A stretch of DNA of 64,000 nt from Thermoflexus hugenholtzii JAD2 (GCA_945903275.1 CAMDNW010000001.1:62001-126000); one strand, 5' to 3'. Numbered from the stretch's first letter, positions 27,349 to 36,485 are shown. Notes: generated from the sequence alone by a model not told the origin. Translations and numbers: made by a program.

Positions 27349-28896
27349 CTAGAGCGGAATATTGCCGTGCTTCTTAGCCGGGAGCGTCTCGGCCTTGGAG
27401 CGGAGCATCTCAAGTGCATGCGCGATCTTGGCGCGGGTGTCCCGCGGGTCGATCACGTCGTCAATGTAGCCTTTCGCGGCGGCAATGTACGGGTGTTCGT
27501 AGCGGCGCTTGTAGTCGGCCACCAGCTGAACGCGAGCCACGGTGGGGTCTGGCGCGTTCTGGATGTCGCGGCGGTTGATGATGTTGACCGCCTGGTCGCC
27601 GCCCATGACGGCGATCGCGGCTCCCGGCCAGGCGTAGTTCACGTCGGCCCCGAGGTGCTTGGAACCCATCGCGTCGTACGCGCCGCCGAAGCCCTTGCGG
27701 GTGATGACGGTGACCTTGGGTACGGTGGCCTCGGCGTAGGCGTAGAGCAGCTTCGCGCCGTGGTTGATGACCCCGCCGTATTCCTGCGCGACACCGGGGA
27801 GGTAGCCCGGCACGTCCACCAGCGTGACCACAGCGATGTTGAACGAGTCGCAGAAGCGGACGAACCGTGCCGCTTTACGCGAGGAGTCGATGTCCAGCAC
27901 GCCGCCGAGGTACATCGGCTGGTTGGCGACGACGCCAACGGTGTACCCGCCGATGCGGCCAAGCGCGCAGACGATGTTCTGCGCGAATGCCTCGTGCACC
28001 TCGATGAAGCCGCCGTTGTCGACCACGCGCTCTATGACATCGCGGACGTCGTATGGGAGATTCTCTTCGGCGGGGACGATGTTGAGGATGTCGTCGATGC
28101 GGCGGTTGGTGTCGTCCCCGGTATCGACGTAGGGCGGGTCTTCCATGTTGTTGGAAGGAATGAAGGAGATCAGGCGGCGCACCTGATCAACACATTCCTG
28201 CTCGGTCGGGGCGGAGAAGTGAGCGACACCGGACTTCGCAGCGTGAGAGCGTGCGCCACCCAGTTCTTCGAAGGTGGTCTTTTCGCCGGTGACGCTCTGG
28301 ATAACATCGGGGCCAGTGATGTACATCTGCGAGGTGCCCTCGACCATGAAGATGAAGTCCGTGATCGCGGGTGAGTAGACGGCGCCGCCAGCGCAGGGGC
28401 CCATGATCACGCTGATCTGCGGAATGACGCCAGAAGCGCGCACGTTGCGTAGGAAGATGTTGCCATAGCCAGCGAGGGCTCCCACGCCCTCCTGGATGCG
28501 CGCGCCACCGGAGTCGTTCAAACCGACGACCGGCGCACCGGTCTTCATCGCGAGATCCATGAGTTTCGAGATTTTTTCGCCCATCACTTCGGACAGCGAG
28601 CCGCCGAAGAGGGTGAAATCCTGTGCGAAGACGTAGAGCAGGCGACCGTCGATGCGGCCCCAGCCGGTGACTACCGCGTCGCCGTAATAGCGCTCGCTGT
28701 CCGCCTCGTTCTCACTCCACTGGACGGCGAGGGCATCGATCTCCTCAAACGAGCCGGGATCGACGAGCAGGGCGATGCGCTCACGGGCAGTGAGTTTACC
28801 GCGCTCGTGTTGCGCGTCGATGCGATCCTGGCCGCCGCCGAGGGCGGCACGGCGTTTGAGTTCGGTCAGGTACTCGAGTTGCTCGTCGAAAGGCAT
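27349..28896 (-). CDS. pccB: Acyl-CoA carboxylase carboxyltransferase subunit (propionyl-CoA carboxylase beta type)
   Basis: 515-aa biotin-dependent carboxyltransferase with both crotonase-like halves. N-terminal half: RGKLTARERIALLVDPGSFEE, GGSLSEVMGEKISKLMDLA, GLNDSGGARIQEGVGAL and GPCAGGAVYSPAITDF. C-terminal half: VVANQPMYLGGVLDIDSSRKAARFVRFCD, DVPGYLPGVAQEYGGVINHGAKLLYAY and KGFGGAYDAMGSKHLGAD. It moves carboxyl groups from biotin to propionyl- or a related acyl-CoA. No biotin carboxylase subunit is nearby. ATG 28896 has GGGGAGG 8 nt upstream. It leads the minus-strand TCA genes, suggesting propionyl-CoA feeding toward succinyl-CoA (inference). Confidence 0.92.
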   Translation of the reverse strand: MPFDEQLEYLTELKRRAALGGGQDRIDAQHERGKLTARERIALLVDPGSFEEIDALAVQWSENEADSERYYGDAVVTGWGRIDGRLLYVFAQDFTLFGGSLSEVMGEKISKLMDLAMKTGAPVVGLNDSGGARIQEGVGALAGYGNIFLRNVRASGVIPQISVIMGPCAGGAVYSPAITDFIFMVEGTSQMYITGPDVIQSVTGEKTTFEELGGARSHAAKSGVAHFSAPTEQECVDQVRRLISFIPSNNMEDPPYVDTGDDTNRRIDDILNIVPAEENLPYDVRDVIERVVDNGGFIEVHEAFAQNIVCALGRIGGYTVGVVANQPMYLGGVLDIDSSRKAARFVRFCDSFNIAVVTLVDVPGYLPGVAQEYGGVINHGAKLLYAYAEATVPKVTVITRKGFGGAYDAMGSKHLGADVNYAWPGAAIAVMGGDQAVNIINRRDIQNAPDPTVARVQLVADYKRRYEHPYIAAAKGYIDDVIDPRDTRAKIAHALEMLRSKAETLPAKKHGNIPL

Positions 28897-28963
28897 CGTG
28901 CTCGATCCTCCCCAAGTTCGGGGGTTACTTCGCCGGGAGTATCCGTGTTCGTTGCCCGCAGCG

Positions 28964-29623
28964 CTAGCGGGGACGCGGGATAAAGAGTGTATCGCCAATC
29001 TGGATGCTGGCGAGGCTTGCGACTGTTCGGTTATTAGCGGCGGCGAGATCCTCGACGGTAACCTCGAACCGGGAGGCGATGTCGAAAGAAGTGTCGCCTG
29101 AGCGGACGGTGTACGTCAGCAGCCTGCCTGCCGGGGTGGTGGTCGGCGCTGGAGTAGACGTCGGCGTGGGCGATGGCCGGGGTGTGCCGGTTGTGCTGGG
29201 CGTAGCGGTGCCGGTGGCCCCAGGGCGTACGGTGCCCGTGGCGGTGGGTGCTGGGGTCGCCGTCCCCAGCACGGTTGAGGTGGTGGGGATCACCAGTTCC
29301 TGCCCGATCTTGAGGTCGGTGGGATTGGTGATGTTGTTCCGCTTCACGATGGCCTCGACGGTCGCATCATAACGCTTGGCGATCGTGAGGAGCGTGTCAC
29401 CGGCCTCGATACGGTAGGTGGTTTCGCGCGGAGCGGCGCCACCGGCGCTTGATCCGCCGCTGGCATCTACGATGGTTGGCACCGGAGGCTGCGGGTACGG
29501 GGTGGCGGTCGTAATCCTGGTCTGCTTGGGCGTGGCGACAGTGGTGGGCGTGTCCGTGCCGCACGCAGCCAGCAGCAAGGCGAACGCGCCAGCCAGCAGT
29601 AACCGAGGTGTGCGGTGCAACAT
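28964..29623 (-). CDS. Lipoprotein with two LysM domains
   Basis: 219-aa exported protein. Signal peptide with lipobox LLLAACG (Cys at about residue 22), a Thr/Pro-rich linker, LysM 1 (TTYRIEAGDTLLTIAKRYD to VIPTT), a long Thr/Pro/Gly/Ala linker (TATPAPTATGT, repeated), and LysM 2 (LTYTVRSGDTSFDIASRFE to LFIPRPR) at the very C-terminus. It should bind glycan at the cell surface; no catalytic domain is present. A run of nine G followed by T and five G (29637-29651 on the plus strand) lies just upstream of the start. Confidence 0.85.
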   Translation of the reverse strand: MLHRTPRLLLAGAFALLLAACGTDTPTTVATPKQTRITTATPYPQPPVPTIVDASGGSSAGGAAPRETTYRIEAGDTLLTIAKRYDATVEAIVKRNNITNPTDLKIGQELVIPTTSTVLGTATPAPTATGTVRPGATGTATPSTTGTPRPSPTPTSTPAPTTTPAGRLLTYTVRSGDTSFDIASRFEVTVEDLAAANNRTVASLASIQIGDTLFIPRPR

Positions 29624-29705
29624 CAGCGCCTCGTCCGGGGGGGGGTGGGGGAGTCGAGGCATCGTAGCGACGCCCAATGCGCTCGGACAACCTCGGCGAG
29701 CAGTG

Positions 29706-31022
29706 TTAGCCCGCATAGAGGTCATCGAGGAGCGCGACAGCAAGGTCGAGGAACTTGGCGAGGTCGGCCTGTAAGGTGTTCGCAAAGTCGTCCTGTGCGG
29801 TATGGATGAACTGGTCGTCGCCGGAGTAGAACATCAGTGCCGGGACGCCCGCCGCGATGAACGAAGCGTGGTCGGACGATGCACCCGGCCCGATGGAACT
29901 GGTGGTGCGCAGCGAGAAGTTGCGAGCTGCGGCAAGGGCGCTGGCACGGGCAGCCAGGTCGGCGTCCCCGATCAGAGCCGGGCGAGTGAGTTTCGCGACC
30001 ATATCGAAGTTGAGCATGAAGCGCGCCCCGGCCACGCCGTGCTGGCGGACGAAGGCGCGTGAGCCGAGCAGTCCGACCTCCTCGGAGCCGAAGGCGATGA
30101 CACACAGGCCTTCGATCCGGCGGGCACGAGAAAGCTCCATAATAAGTGAGGTGCCTGAGGCGTTGTCGTTTGCGCCGGGGCCAGCGGGCACCGAGTCGTA
30201 GTGACCACCGAGGTAGGCGGTGCACGGCGCGCTGGAGGGGCGGCCAACCACGTTCTGTGACGTGCCCTTGAGCCGTTGCGTCTTCGCGCTTACGCCGATA
30301 CGGCGCCCGGCTTGTGCCTTGAGCGCCGCGCCATCCTCGCTGGAGATGCCGACCACCGGAATGCGTGCACCGTCTGTGCCGAGGTCGCCCCGGAACTGGC
30401 CGGACTGGTTGTTAGCGACAACGACCGCCACCGCACCAGCATCCAGCGCCGCCCGCGTCTTTTCCGCGAACGTTGCGTCGCCGCGAGTCACGAGGGCAAT
30501 CGCGCCTCGCGCCTGTACCCCTGCATAGTCTGCGGCGCGCCCGGGGCCATTGATGACAACCAACGCGCCTGTGGCATCACCATCCGGTGAGCCGCTCATC
30601 GGTGTGGCTTCGATATCCGCCGCACCGTCAGGGCGCACCGCGCCGGTTGCGCCGACCGTGAGGTCAACCTCGAATGGTTCGATAGTGGCCTGGTAGCCAA
30701 CGGATTCCAGGTGCTTGCGGACGTATTCCGCGGCACGCCGCTCGCCCTCGGTCGTCGAGGCTCGTGCGCCGATGGTGGTGGTGAGTTCGCGAAGGTGTTG
30801 CATGGCCCGCGCGGGGTCGGCCGTCGCGGTGGCTAGGACGCCTCGGGCGTTCGGTGTGGGGCTCAATGCTGCGGCTGTGGTGCCGGTACTGACAGCGGCA
30901 GTTGGGCTGTTGGTCGCGTCGGCGGTAGTGGCCGGACGGCTGCAAGCGATGAGCGTCAGTGTGGCCAACAGGAGCAATGCGAGCAGTACTAGCCGTCGCA
31001 TGGGCTGAAGCAGGGGGTACAT
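29706..31022 (-). CDS. M28 family aminopeptidase lipoprotein with PA domain
   Basis: About 438-aa extracellular zinc aminopeptidase. Signal and lipobox LTLIACS, a low-complexity linker, then DPARAMQHLRELTTTIGAR. A protease-associated (PA) insert (GALVVINGPGRAADYAGVQ to VAVVVANN) sits before the M28 core. Zinc ligands and catalytic residues appear in order: GGHYDSVP (His), GANDNASGTS (bridging Asp), FGSEEVGLLGS (catalytic Glu pair), NFDMV (Asp) and SSDHASF (His). All are intact. Start at ATG 31022, or ATG 31001 closer to the signal peptide. It lies downstream of a small membrane protein gene on the same strand. Confidence 0.88.
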   Translation of the reverse strand: MYPLLQPMRRLVLLALLLLATLTLIACSRPATTADATNSPTAAVSTGTTAAALSPTPNARGVLATATADPARAMQHLRELTTTIGARASTTEGERRAAEYVRKHLESVGYQATIEPFEVDLTVGATGAVRPDGAADIEATPMSGSPDGDATGALVVINGPGRAADYAGVQARGAIALVTRGDATFAEKTRAALDAGAVAVVVANNQSGQFRGDLGTDGARIPVVGISSEDGAALKAQAGRRIGVSAKTQRLKGTSQNVVGRPSSAPCTAYLGGHYDSVPAGPGANDNASGTSLIMELSRARRIEGLCVIAFGSEEVGLLGSRAFVRQHGVAGARFMLNFDMVAKLTRPALIGDADLAARASALAAARNFSLRTTSSIGPGASSDHASFIAAGVPALMFYSGDDQFIHTAQDDFANTLQADLAKFLDLAVALLDDLYAG

Positions 31023-31075
31023 CGGTGAACCGCCTATCGAGGGAGCGAAGGCGCGCCTGGGTTTCGCTACTGGGT

Positions 31076-31528
31076 CTATCGAGGCTTGCGACGGTTCCAG
31101 AACTGCCGGAGCCGTTGGGAAAGCGTCGGCGCGCCGTAGCCCGGCGGCATCTGGCGGCCACGCCAATACTTGGGTTGTCCGCCACGACGCTGGACGCGTG
31201 AGCCGCCGAACACCATCAGCGTGAACGAGGTGAGAAACAGGAAGATTCCTGCGTACATCACCCACGGCCAAGAGATGCGGACGATCTCGCGGAAGAACAT
31301 GGAGCCGAGGATCAGTAAAAAGGACGCGAGCATCATCTGCGAGAGCGAGATGCCGGACAGCATGCGCATGAGCGCCTGTTGCTGCGCGGAGATACGGCCC
31401 GTGATCTCCTCAACGATTCGGTGACGGGCGCGGTGCTTGCGCTGGGTAGCGTCTGGGAACTGCTCGATGTTCGAGAGGATCTCGTTGATATCGCGTTCCA
31501 GCCGGTCGGGGTCGCGTCGGTCTGGCAT
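31076..31528 (-). CDS. Small membrane protein of unknown function
   Basis: 150-aa protein I do not recognise. It has a charged N-terminal part predicted as helical (DPDRLERDINEILSNIEQFP, then RKHRARHRIVEEITGRISAQ), two adjacent hydrophobic segments (about residues 75-95 and 100-120, FLLILGSMFFREI and VMYAGIFLFLTSFTLMVFGG), and a basic, Gly/Arg/Pro-rich C-terminal tail ending RQFWNRRKPR. It resembles the short two-TM proteins common in Chloroflexota genomes. The gene is 53 bp upstream of the M28 peptidase and may share its transcript. ATG 31528 chosen; a TAGACT box lies about 45 nt upstream. Confidence 0.65.
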   Translation of the reverse strand: MPDRRDPDRLERDINEILSNIEQFPDATQRKHRARHRIVEEITGRISAQQQALMRMLSGISLSQMMLASFLLILGSMFFREIVRISWPWVMYAGIFLFLTSFTLMVFGGSRVQRRGGQPKYWRGRQMPPGYGAPTLSQRLRQFWNRRKPR

Positions 31529-31656
31529 GGCCGGTCTCCGCTGCGCACCGGGAGCATGGTTACGCTCCACATAGTCTACATCCGCCTCGTGCCGTCCGGT
31601 TGGGCGGCGGCTCGCGATGGTCAGCGCGGCTGCGGATAACGGTTCGCGCCGCGCAG

Positions 31657-33669
31657 TCACACGCGCTCCATGATCAGGTTGCCTTCGCCGTCGGCGATCG
31701 CCGTCCAGCCGGGCGGCACGAGCGTGGTCGAGTCGAGTTGTGTGATCAGCGCAGGCCCGCCGATGCGATCCATCGAGGCAATCGATGCTCGCGGTAGTAC
31801 GCGGGTTGCCAGCCGCTCGCCGCCGAACCAGACCTCACGCTCGGCCGGTTCCGCAAGAGCGGCTGGCGTGAGTGAGGCTGTCGCGATGATAGCCGCACCT
31901 TCGCCGGGAACGCGCACGATAACCCGCGCGTTGACGACTTCGACAGGGGCGGCGGGATCGTGGTGCGCGAAGCGCGCCTCGTGTGCGGCATCCAAGGCGG
32001 TGCGCAGCGCCGCGAGGTCGAGTGCGCCATCGACCGGGATCGCGAGTTCGTACGACTGGCCTGCGTAGCGCAGGTCGAGCGCGCGAGTAATCTCGGCGCT
32101 GGAGTCGCCGACCTGATCAAGTGCATCGGCTATTGCGGCATCGAAGGCGATATGGAGTGCACCGAGTGACGCCTCGGCGAGCGGGCACAGCACTGAGCGC
32201 GTGCGGGTGGCGGTCAGGTCGCTGGCCGCCGCGCCGAGTGCGGCGAGGACGCCAGGGAGCGCCGGGACGAGCACGCGCGGCATATCGAGCGCCTCGGCGA
32301 GCGCGCAGGCGTGTAGCGGACCCGCCCCGCCGAAGGCGACGAGCGTGAAGTCGCGCGGGTCGTAGCCACGCTGGACAGATACGACCCGCAGCGCCCGCTC
32401 TATGTTGGAAGTGGCGACATCGATCACCGCCTGTGCCGCTGTGTGTGGGTCGCCGCCGAAGGCGTGGACGAGCGCTGAGGCGGCGACTCGCGCGCGACGT
32501 TCGTCGAGGCGCATCGCGCCGCCGAGCAGACCGTCGCGCCCGAGGCGGCCAAGTATGACTTGAGCATCCGTGACGGTGAATGCTTGGCCACGACCGTAGG
32601 CGGCGGGGCCAGGGTCGGCGCCCGCGGACTGCGGGCCGACCCGGAGCGCGCCACCGGTATCAAGGCGCGCGATCGAGCCGCCGCCTGCGCCGACGGTATG
32701 TACATCGACGGCTGCGGTGTGTGCCTGGAACCCCGCGATGACGATCTCGCTGCGCGTGGGGATTGCACCATCGCAGAGCGCAACATCGGTGGATGTGCCG
32801 CCCATGTCGAAGGTAACCACGCGGCGGAAGCCTGCACGCTTCGCCACCGCGAATGCGCCTGCGACGCCTGCGGCGGGGCCGGACAGCAGCGTGGCGACCG
32901 GGAGCATCGAGGCGCGGCGCACATCGGCTGCGCCGCCGTCCGACTGCATGACGTGCAGCCGTTCAACACCGCGTGTGGCGACGCCGTCTTCGAGTTCCCG
33001 AAGGTACCTCGACATCACCGGGCCGACGTAGGCGTTGAGCACGGTGGTGGCGGTGCGCTCGTCCTCGCGATACTCGGGCGAGACGCGCGAGGAGAGCGAG
33101 ACGTACAACTCGGTTGTCGACGCTGCCACCGGCTCGAACAACTCTTCGAGCGCCGGATTCGCGTAGGAGTGGAGCAGGGAGACGGCCAGCGACTCGGCCC
33201 CGGCGTCTTCGGCTTGCCGGACAAGGTTGCGGATCTCCGAATGGTCGGGGGCGAGTTCCACCGAGCCGTCTGGGCGGAGACGCCCGTGCAGCTCGAAGCA
33301 GAGTTCGCGCGGCACCAGGGGCATGGGCGTCTCCGCCTCCAGGTCGTACAGGTCGGACCGGGTCTGCCGCCCGATGAGCGGCAGGTCGCGGAAGCCCTCG
33401 GTGGTCACCAGGGCAGTGCGAGCACCGCGACGCTCAATGACTGCGTTGGTCGCCACCGTCGAACCGTGGATGACGAGGTCAGGTACTGTGCGGAGGGCGT
33501 TGAGGCCTTCCATGACGGCACGGGCGGGGTCGTCTGGGGTCGACGGGCGCTTGTGTATCTCGATGGCCCCGTCCCGCCAGAGCAGGAAGTCAGTGAACGT
33601 CCCCCCCACGTCGACGCCGAGGATGACCGTCATTGGTGGATGTGCCGTGTCTGAACCATCGGTTGCCAT
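31657..33669 (-). CDS. Hydantoinase/oxoprolinase family protein (HyuA-like)
   Basis: 670-aa ATP-dependent amidohydrolase subunit. N-terminal Hydant_A_N domain with ILGVDVGGTFTDFLLW and HGSTVATNAVIERRGARTALVTTEGF, then the Hydantoinase_A core with LSGPAAGVAGA, TFDMGGTSTDVALCDG, TVGAGGGSIARLD, GPQSAGADPGPAAYGRG and LVAFGGAGPLHA. Such proteins act on N-methylhydantoin, 5-oxoproline or, with partner subunits, acetone; the substrate is not readable. The usual HyuB partner is not adjacent. ATG 33669 is the listed start; ATG 33633 (MTVILGVDVGG) is equally credible. Confidence 0.88.
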   Translation of the reverse strand: MATDGSDTAHPPMTVILGVDVGGTFTDFLLWRDGAIEIHKRPSTPDDPARAVMEGLNALRTVPDLVIHGSTVATNAVIERRGARTALVTTEGFRDLPLIGRQTRSDLYDLEAETPMPLVPRELCFELHGRLRPDGSVELAPDHSEIRNLVRQAEDAGAESLAVSLLHSYANPALEELFEPVAASTTELYVSLSSRVSPEYREDERTATTVLNAYVGPVMSRYLRELEDGVATRGVERLHVMQSDGGAADVRRASMLPVATLLSGPAAGVAGAFAVAKRAGFRRVVTFDMGGTSTDVALCDGAIPTRSEIVIAGFQAHTAAVDVHTVGAGGGSIARLDTGGALRVGPQSAGADPGPAAYGRGQAFTVTDAQVILGRLGRDGLLGGAMRLDERRARVAASALVHAFGGDPHTAAQAVIDVATSNIERALRVVSVQRGYDPRDFTLVAFGGAGPLHACALAEALDMPRVLVPALPGVLAALGAAASDLTATRTRSVLCPLAEASLGALHIAFDAAIADALDQVGDSSAEITRALDLRYAGQSYELAIPVDGALDLAALRTALDAAHEARFAHHDPAAPVEVVNARVIVRVPGEGAAIIATASLTPAALAEPAEREVWFGGERLATRVLPRASIASMDRIGGPALITQLDSTTLVPPGWTAIADGEGNLIMERV

Positions 33670-33784
33670 CGTACCAGCGCTCGCGGGCTAGTCAGACCGT
33701 TGGGGCGTCCTTGACCCATGCGTAACGGCCCGGATAGCCTGTCTGGGCTTCAACTACCTGTCCATACCTTGGGAGCATCATCCG

Positions 33785-34396
33785 ATGCCGGATATCTACG
33801 CCGCTGAACTTCGTACCGCGTTCGGCAAGGCTTCGGCCAAACTCCGCCGTGACGGTGTAGTGCCCGCCAACATCTTCGGGCGCGGCCTCGACTCGCTGGC
33901 CGTCCAACTCCCCACCACTGAAGCGCGCACGATCTTGCGTGACCACGGGGTAAACACTCTGGTGAACCTGCAAGTCACTGGCGAGGCGCAGCCTCGCCCG
34001 GTAGTGGTGCGTAGTCTCCAGCGGCACCCGGTGAGCAAAGTGCTTCAGCACGTGGACTTCTATCAAGTCGACCTCGAGCGGACGATGCAGGCACATCTGC
34101 CGGTCACGGTCATCGGTACCGCACCTGCAGTGGCGACCTACAAGGGGTTGCTGCTTCACGGCTCGGACAACGTACTGGTGGAAGCGCTGCCGGCCGTGAT
34201 GCCGACGCATCTGGAAGTTTCGGTGGACTCGATCACGCAACTGGATGGTCAGGTCACCGTTGCCGATCTGCGGCTGCCCGCAGGCGTGGTAGTCCTGACA
34301 CCGATGGACACCATGCTCGCTCGGGTGACCGCGGTGCGCGGCAGTGGCGATGCAGTAGAGGTCGCCGAAGGCGAGCAGGCCGCCGCTACTCCGTAA
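33785..34396 (+). CDS. rplY: 50S ribosomal protein L25, CTC type
   Basis: 203-aa two-domain bL25 (general stress CTC form). The N-terminal 5S rRNA-binding domain runs from AAELRTAFGKASAKLRRDG through VPANIFGRGLDSLAV to QHVDFYQVDL, and the C-terminal TL5/CTC beta domain includes LLLHGSDNVLVEALPAVMPTH and LPAGVVVLTPMDTMLARV. It ends in an Ala/Glu-rich tail. ATG 33785 with GGGAGCATC upstream. Convergent with rlmN, with only 19 bp between stops and no hairpin. The pth gene that often follows rplY is absent. Confidence 0.94.
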   Translation: MPDIYAAELRTAFGKASAKLRRDGVVPANIFGRGLDSLAVQLPTTEARTILRDHGVNTLVNLQVTGEAQPRPVVVRSLQRHPVSKVLQHVDFYQVDLERTMQAHLPVTVIGTAPAVATYKGLLLHGSDNVLVEALPAVMPTHLEVSVDSITQLDGQVTVADLRLPAGVVVLTPMDTMLARVTAVRGSGDAVEVAEGEQAAATP

Positions 34397-34415
34397 GCCT
34401 CGTGTCATCGCCTCG

Positions 34416-35480
34416 TCAGACCAATGTGAGCGACTGCCGCTGCACGTAATCGGTGCGCAGTTGCCCGCAGGCAGCGGCAATCTCCACGCCACGTTCCACA
34501 CGCACGGTGGCGTTGATGCCCTCCGCTTGGAGGACGCGATGAAACGCGCGCACGCGGTCGCGTGAGGGTCGGCGCAGTCCGGTACCCGCTGTCGGGTTGT
34601 ACGGGATAAGGTTCACGTGCGCCTGGATGCCGCGTATGCGCGAGGCGAGCAGGCGGGCCTGCTCCTCGCTGTCGTTGACGCCGTCGAGGAGCGCGTAGGC
34701 GAACGTCACGCGCCGCCCGGTCGCCTCGATGTACTCGCGGGCGGCGGCGACGAGTTCGTCGATGGTCGTGCCGCCTGCGGTGGGGATGAGGCGGCGACGA
34801 AGGTCGTCGTCCGGGGCGTGCAAGGAGATCGTAAGACCGACTTGGAGGCCCTCGGCGGCCAGCCGGTGGATGCCGGTACGCAGGCCGACAGTCGAGATCG
34901 TGATGCCGCGTGCGCGCAGATCGAGGCCGTCCGCATGGATCATCCAGCGCACGGCGGCGAGCGTCGCGCTTGTGTTGGCCAGCGGCTCCCCCATGCCCAT
35001 GAAGACCACGTTGGTGGCGCGGCCTTCGCGGGTGAAATGCAGTACCTGCGCGAGGATCTCGGCAGGGGTGAGGTTGCGCGTGAAGCCTTGCTGCCCGGTC
35101 GCGCAGAAGACACAACCCATCGCGCAGCCGACCTGCGTAGAGACGCAGACCGTCGCGCGGCCGAAGGCCTCGGGATCCTCGGAGTCGTAGGCCATCCGCA
35201 CGGTCTCGACGGAGTCACCGTTGCCGAGGCCGAGCAGCGCCTTGGTGGTTGCGCCGTCGTCGGTAACGGTTGAGGTGAGTAGCGGGGGCGCAGCCAGCGT
35301 GAACTCCTCGTTGAGCCGGACGCGCAGAGCCGCAGGTAGGTCAGTCATGGCATCGAAGGTGGTGACACCACGCTTCAGCGCCCAGCGAGCGACCTGTGAG
35401 GCGCGATAGCGCGGCTCACCCCACGCCACGAAGAGCGCGCTGAGGTCGTCCGGACCGAGGTCGAGCAGATGGCGGGGCAT
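34416..35480 (-). CDS. rlmN: Dual-specificity rRNA/tRNA adenine-C2 methyltransferase RlmN
   Basis: 354-aa radical SAM enzyme methylating A2503 of 23S rRNA and A37 of some tRNAs. The cluster motif is CAMGCVFCATG, followed by VVFMGMGEPLAN, ISLHAPDD and the C-terminal methyl-carrying Cys in EIAAACGQLRTDY. The N-terminal RNA-recognition domain starts PRHLLDLGPDDLSALF and contains GEPRYRASQVARW. ATG 35480 is preceded by TAGACT at exactly 6 nt, placed directly after the fmt stop, so it may have its own leaderless promoter as well as read-through from fmt. Confidence 0.94.
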   Translation of the reverse strand: MPRHLLDLGPDDLSALFVAWGEPRYRASQVARWALKRGVTTFDAMTDLPAALRVRLNEEFTLAAPPLLTSTVTDDGATTKALLGLGNGDSVETVRMAYDSEDPEAFGRATVCVSTQVGCAMGCVFCATGQQGFTRNLTPAEILAQVLHFTREGRATNVVFMGMGEPLANTSATLAAVRWMIHADGLDLRARGITISTVGLRTGIHRLAAEGLQVGLTISLHAPDDDLRRRLIPTAGGTTIDELVAAAREYIEATGRRVTFAYALLDGVNDSEEQARLLASRIRGIQAHVNLIPYNPTAGTGLRRPSRDRVRAFHRVLQAEGINATVRVERGVEIAAACGQLRTDYVQRQSLTLV

Positions 35481-35486
35481 GAATCG

Positions 35487-35492
35487 AGTCTA
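35487..35492 (-). promoter_or_regulatory. -10 box TAGACT, leaderless promoter of rlmN
   Basis: TAGACT on the minus strand immediately after the fmt stop codon and 6 nt before the rlmN ATG. Confidence 0.4.
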
Positions 35493-36458
35493 TCAGCCGC
35501 CGAGTTGCGAGCCGGCCAATGCGGGGTCACCATGCAGATAATCTTCGATATCGAGCGCACGTTTCCCCGCGCGTTGTACGCGCAGCAACGCGAGTGCCCC
35601 ATCGCCGCAGGCGACAAGCGCGCGGGCGGTACGGCCCGGGAGCAGCGGCGTCAACGGTGAGCCGTCACCGAGAGCGACTGTTCCCGGGGCGGCATCGAAC
35701 CGTATCTCTAACGGCCACGCCTCATGCACGGTGAAGGCCGTGCCGCCGTGCGTGGTGGTGGCGAGTGGCCACGGGTGGAACGCCCGCACGCGCCGCCAGA
35801 CAGCCTCGGCGGAGGCGTGCCAATCGAGGATGCCGTCGGCCTTGGTGAGCCTCGGAGCGTAGGTCGCGAGTGCTTCGTCCTGCTGCGTTGTGGTGAGTTC
35901 GCCGCGCACCCAGTGTGGCAGCACAGCCAGCATCTCGCGTGCGCCGATAACAGCGATGCGATCGGTGAGCGAGCCAGCGGTGTCCAGCGGGCCAATGGGC
36001 GTGGTGACCGTGGAGACGATTGGCCCGCCATCGAGCGCGCGTACGACGCGCATGATCGACGCGCCGGTCATCGCGTCGCCTGTAAGGATCGCGGCAGTGA
36101 TCGGCGATGCGCCGCGGTGCCTCGGCAGTAACGAGGCGTGTACGTTCAGGACGCCGTGGGGGAACGCCGCGAGCAGGTGCTCGGGCAGGATGTGTCCCGA
36201 CGCGGCGAGCACGCCCACATCCGGGTGCAACGCGGCGAGCGCCATTGTGATGTCGCGGCGGATGCGCTCCGGCTCGAATGTCACGATCCCCGCCTCGTGT
36301 GCGAGCGCGCCGATAGGCGTCGGCTCGGGCGCACCGCTCCGGCCGCGGGGCCGCGCAGGTTGCGTCACGACCGCGACGACTTCGATGTTGGGTGCGCCGA
36401 GCAGGCCGCGTAGCATCGGCAGGGCGTAGTCGGGTGATCCAAAGAAGACGACACGCAT
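35493..36458 (-). CDS. fmt: Methionyl-tRNA formyltransferase
   Basis: 321-aa enzyme that formylates initiator Met-tRNA with 10-formyl-THF. It starts MRVVFFGSPDYALPML and has the catalytic region LNVHASLLPRHRGASPITAAI (Asn, His; the catalytic Asp is in the following LTGDAMTGASIM). The C-terminal tRNA-binding domain begins near TKADGILDWHASAEAVWRRV. ATG 36458 has TACCAT 6 nt upstream. fmt and rlmN are 12 bp apart. It works with the deformylase at the left edge of the window. Confidence 0.94.
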   Translation of the reverse strand: MRVVFFGSPDYALPMLRGLLGAPNIEVVAVVTQPARPRGRSGAPEPTPIGALAHEAGIVTFEPERIRRDITMALAALHPDVGVLAASGHILPEHLLAAFPHGVLNVHASLLPRHRGASPITAAILTGDAMTGASIMRVVRALDGGPIVSTVTTPIGPLDTAGSLTDRIAVIGAREMLAVLPHWVRGELTTTQQDEALATYAPRLTKADGILDWHASAEAVWRRVRAFHPWPLATTTHGGTAFTVHEAWPLEIRFDAAPGTVALGDGSPLTPLLPGRTARALVACGDGALALLRVQRAGKRALDIEDYLHGDPALAGSQLGG

Positions 36459-36464
36459 GTAGTG

Positions 36465-36470
36465 ATGGTA
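36465..36470 (-). promoter_or_regulatory. -10 box TACCAT, leaderless promoter of fmt
   Basis: TACCAT on the minus strand, 6 nt before the fmt ATG, in the 27-bp gap after the binding-protein gene. Confidence 0.4.
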
Positions 36471-36485
36471 CGGGTGGGGACCCGG

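Noticed and set aside
26002-28374. 790-codon open frame antisense to icd and pccB
   Set aside because: Both sense genes are unmistakable, and the antisense frame has no recognisable motif or ribosome-binding site. Codon bias in GC-rich genes keeps the opposite frame free of stops.
32560-33654. 364-codon frame antisense to the HyuA-like gene
   Set aside because: Composition (His/Gly/Arg/Glu-rich) is typical of mirror frames; no family features; the sense gene explains the region.
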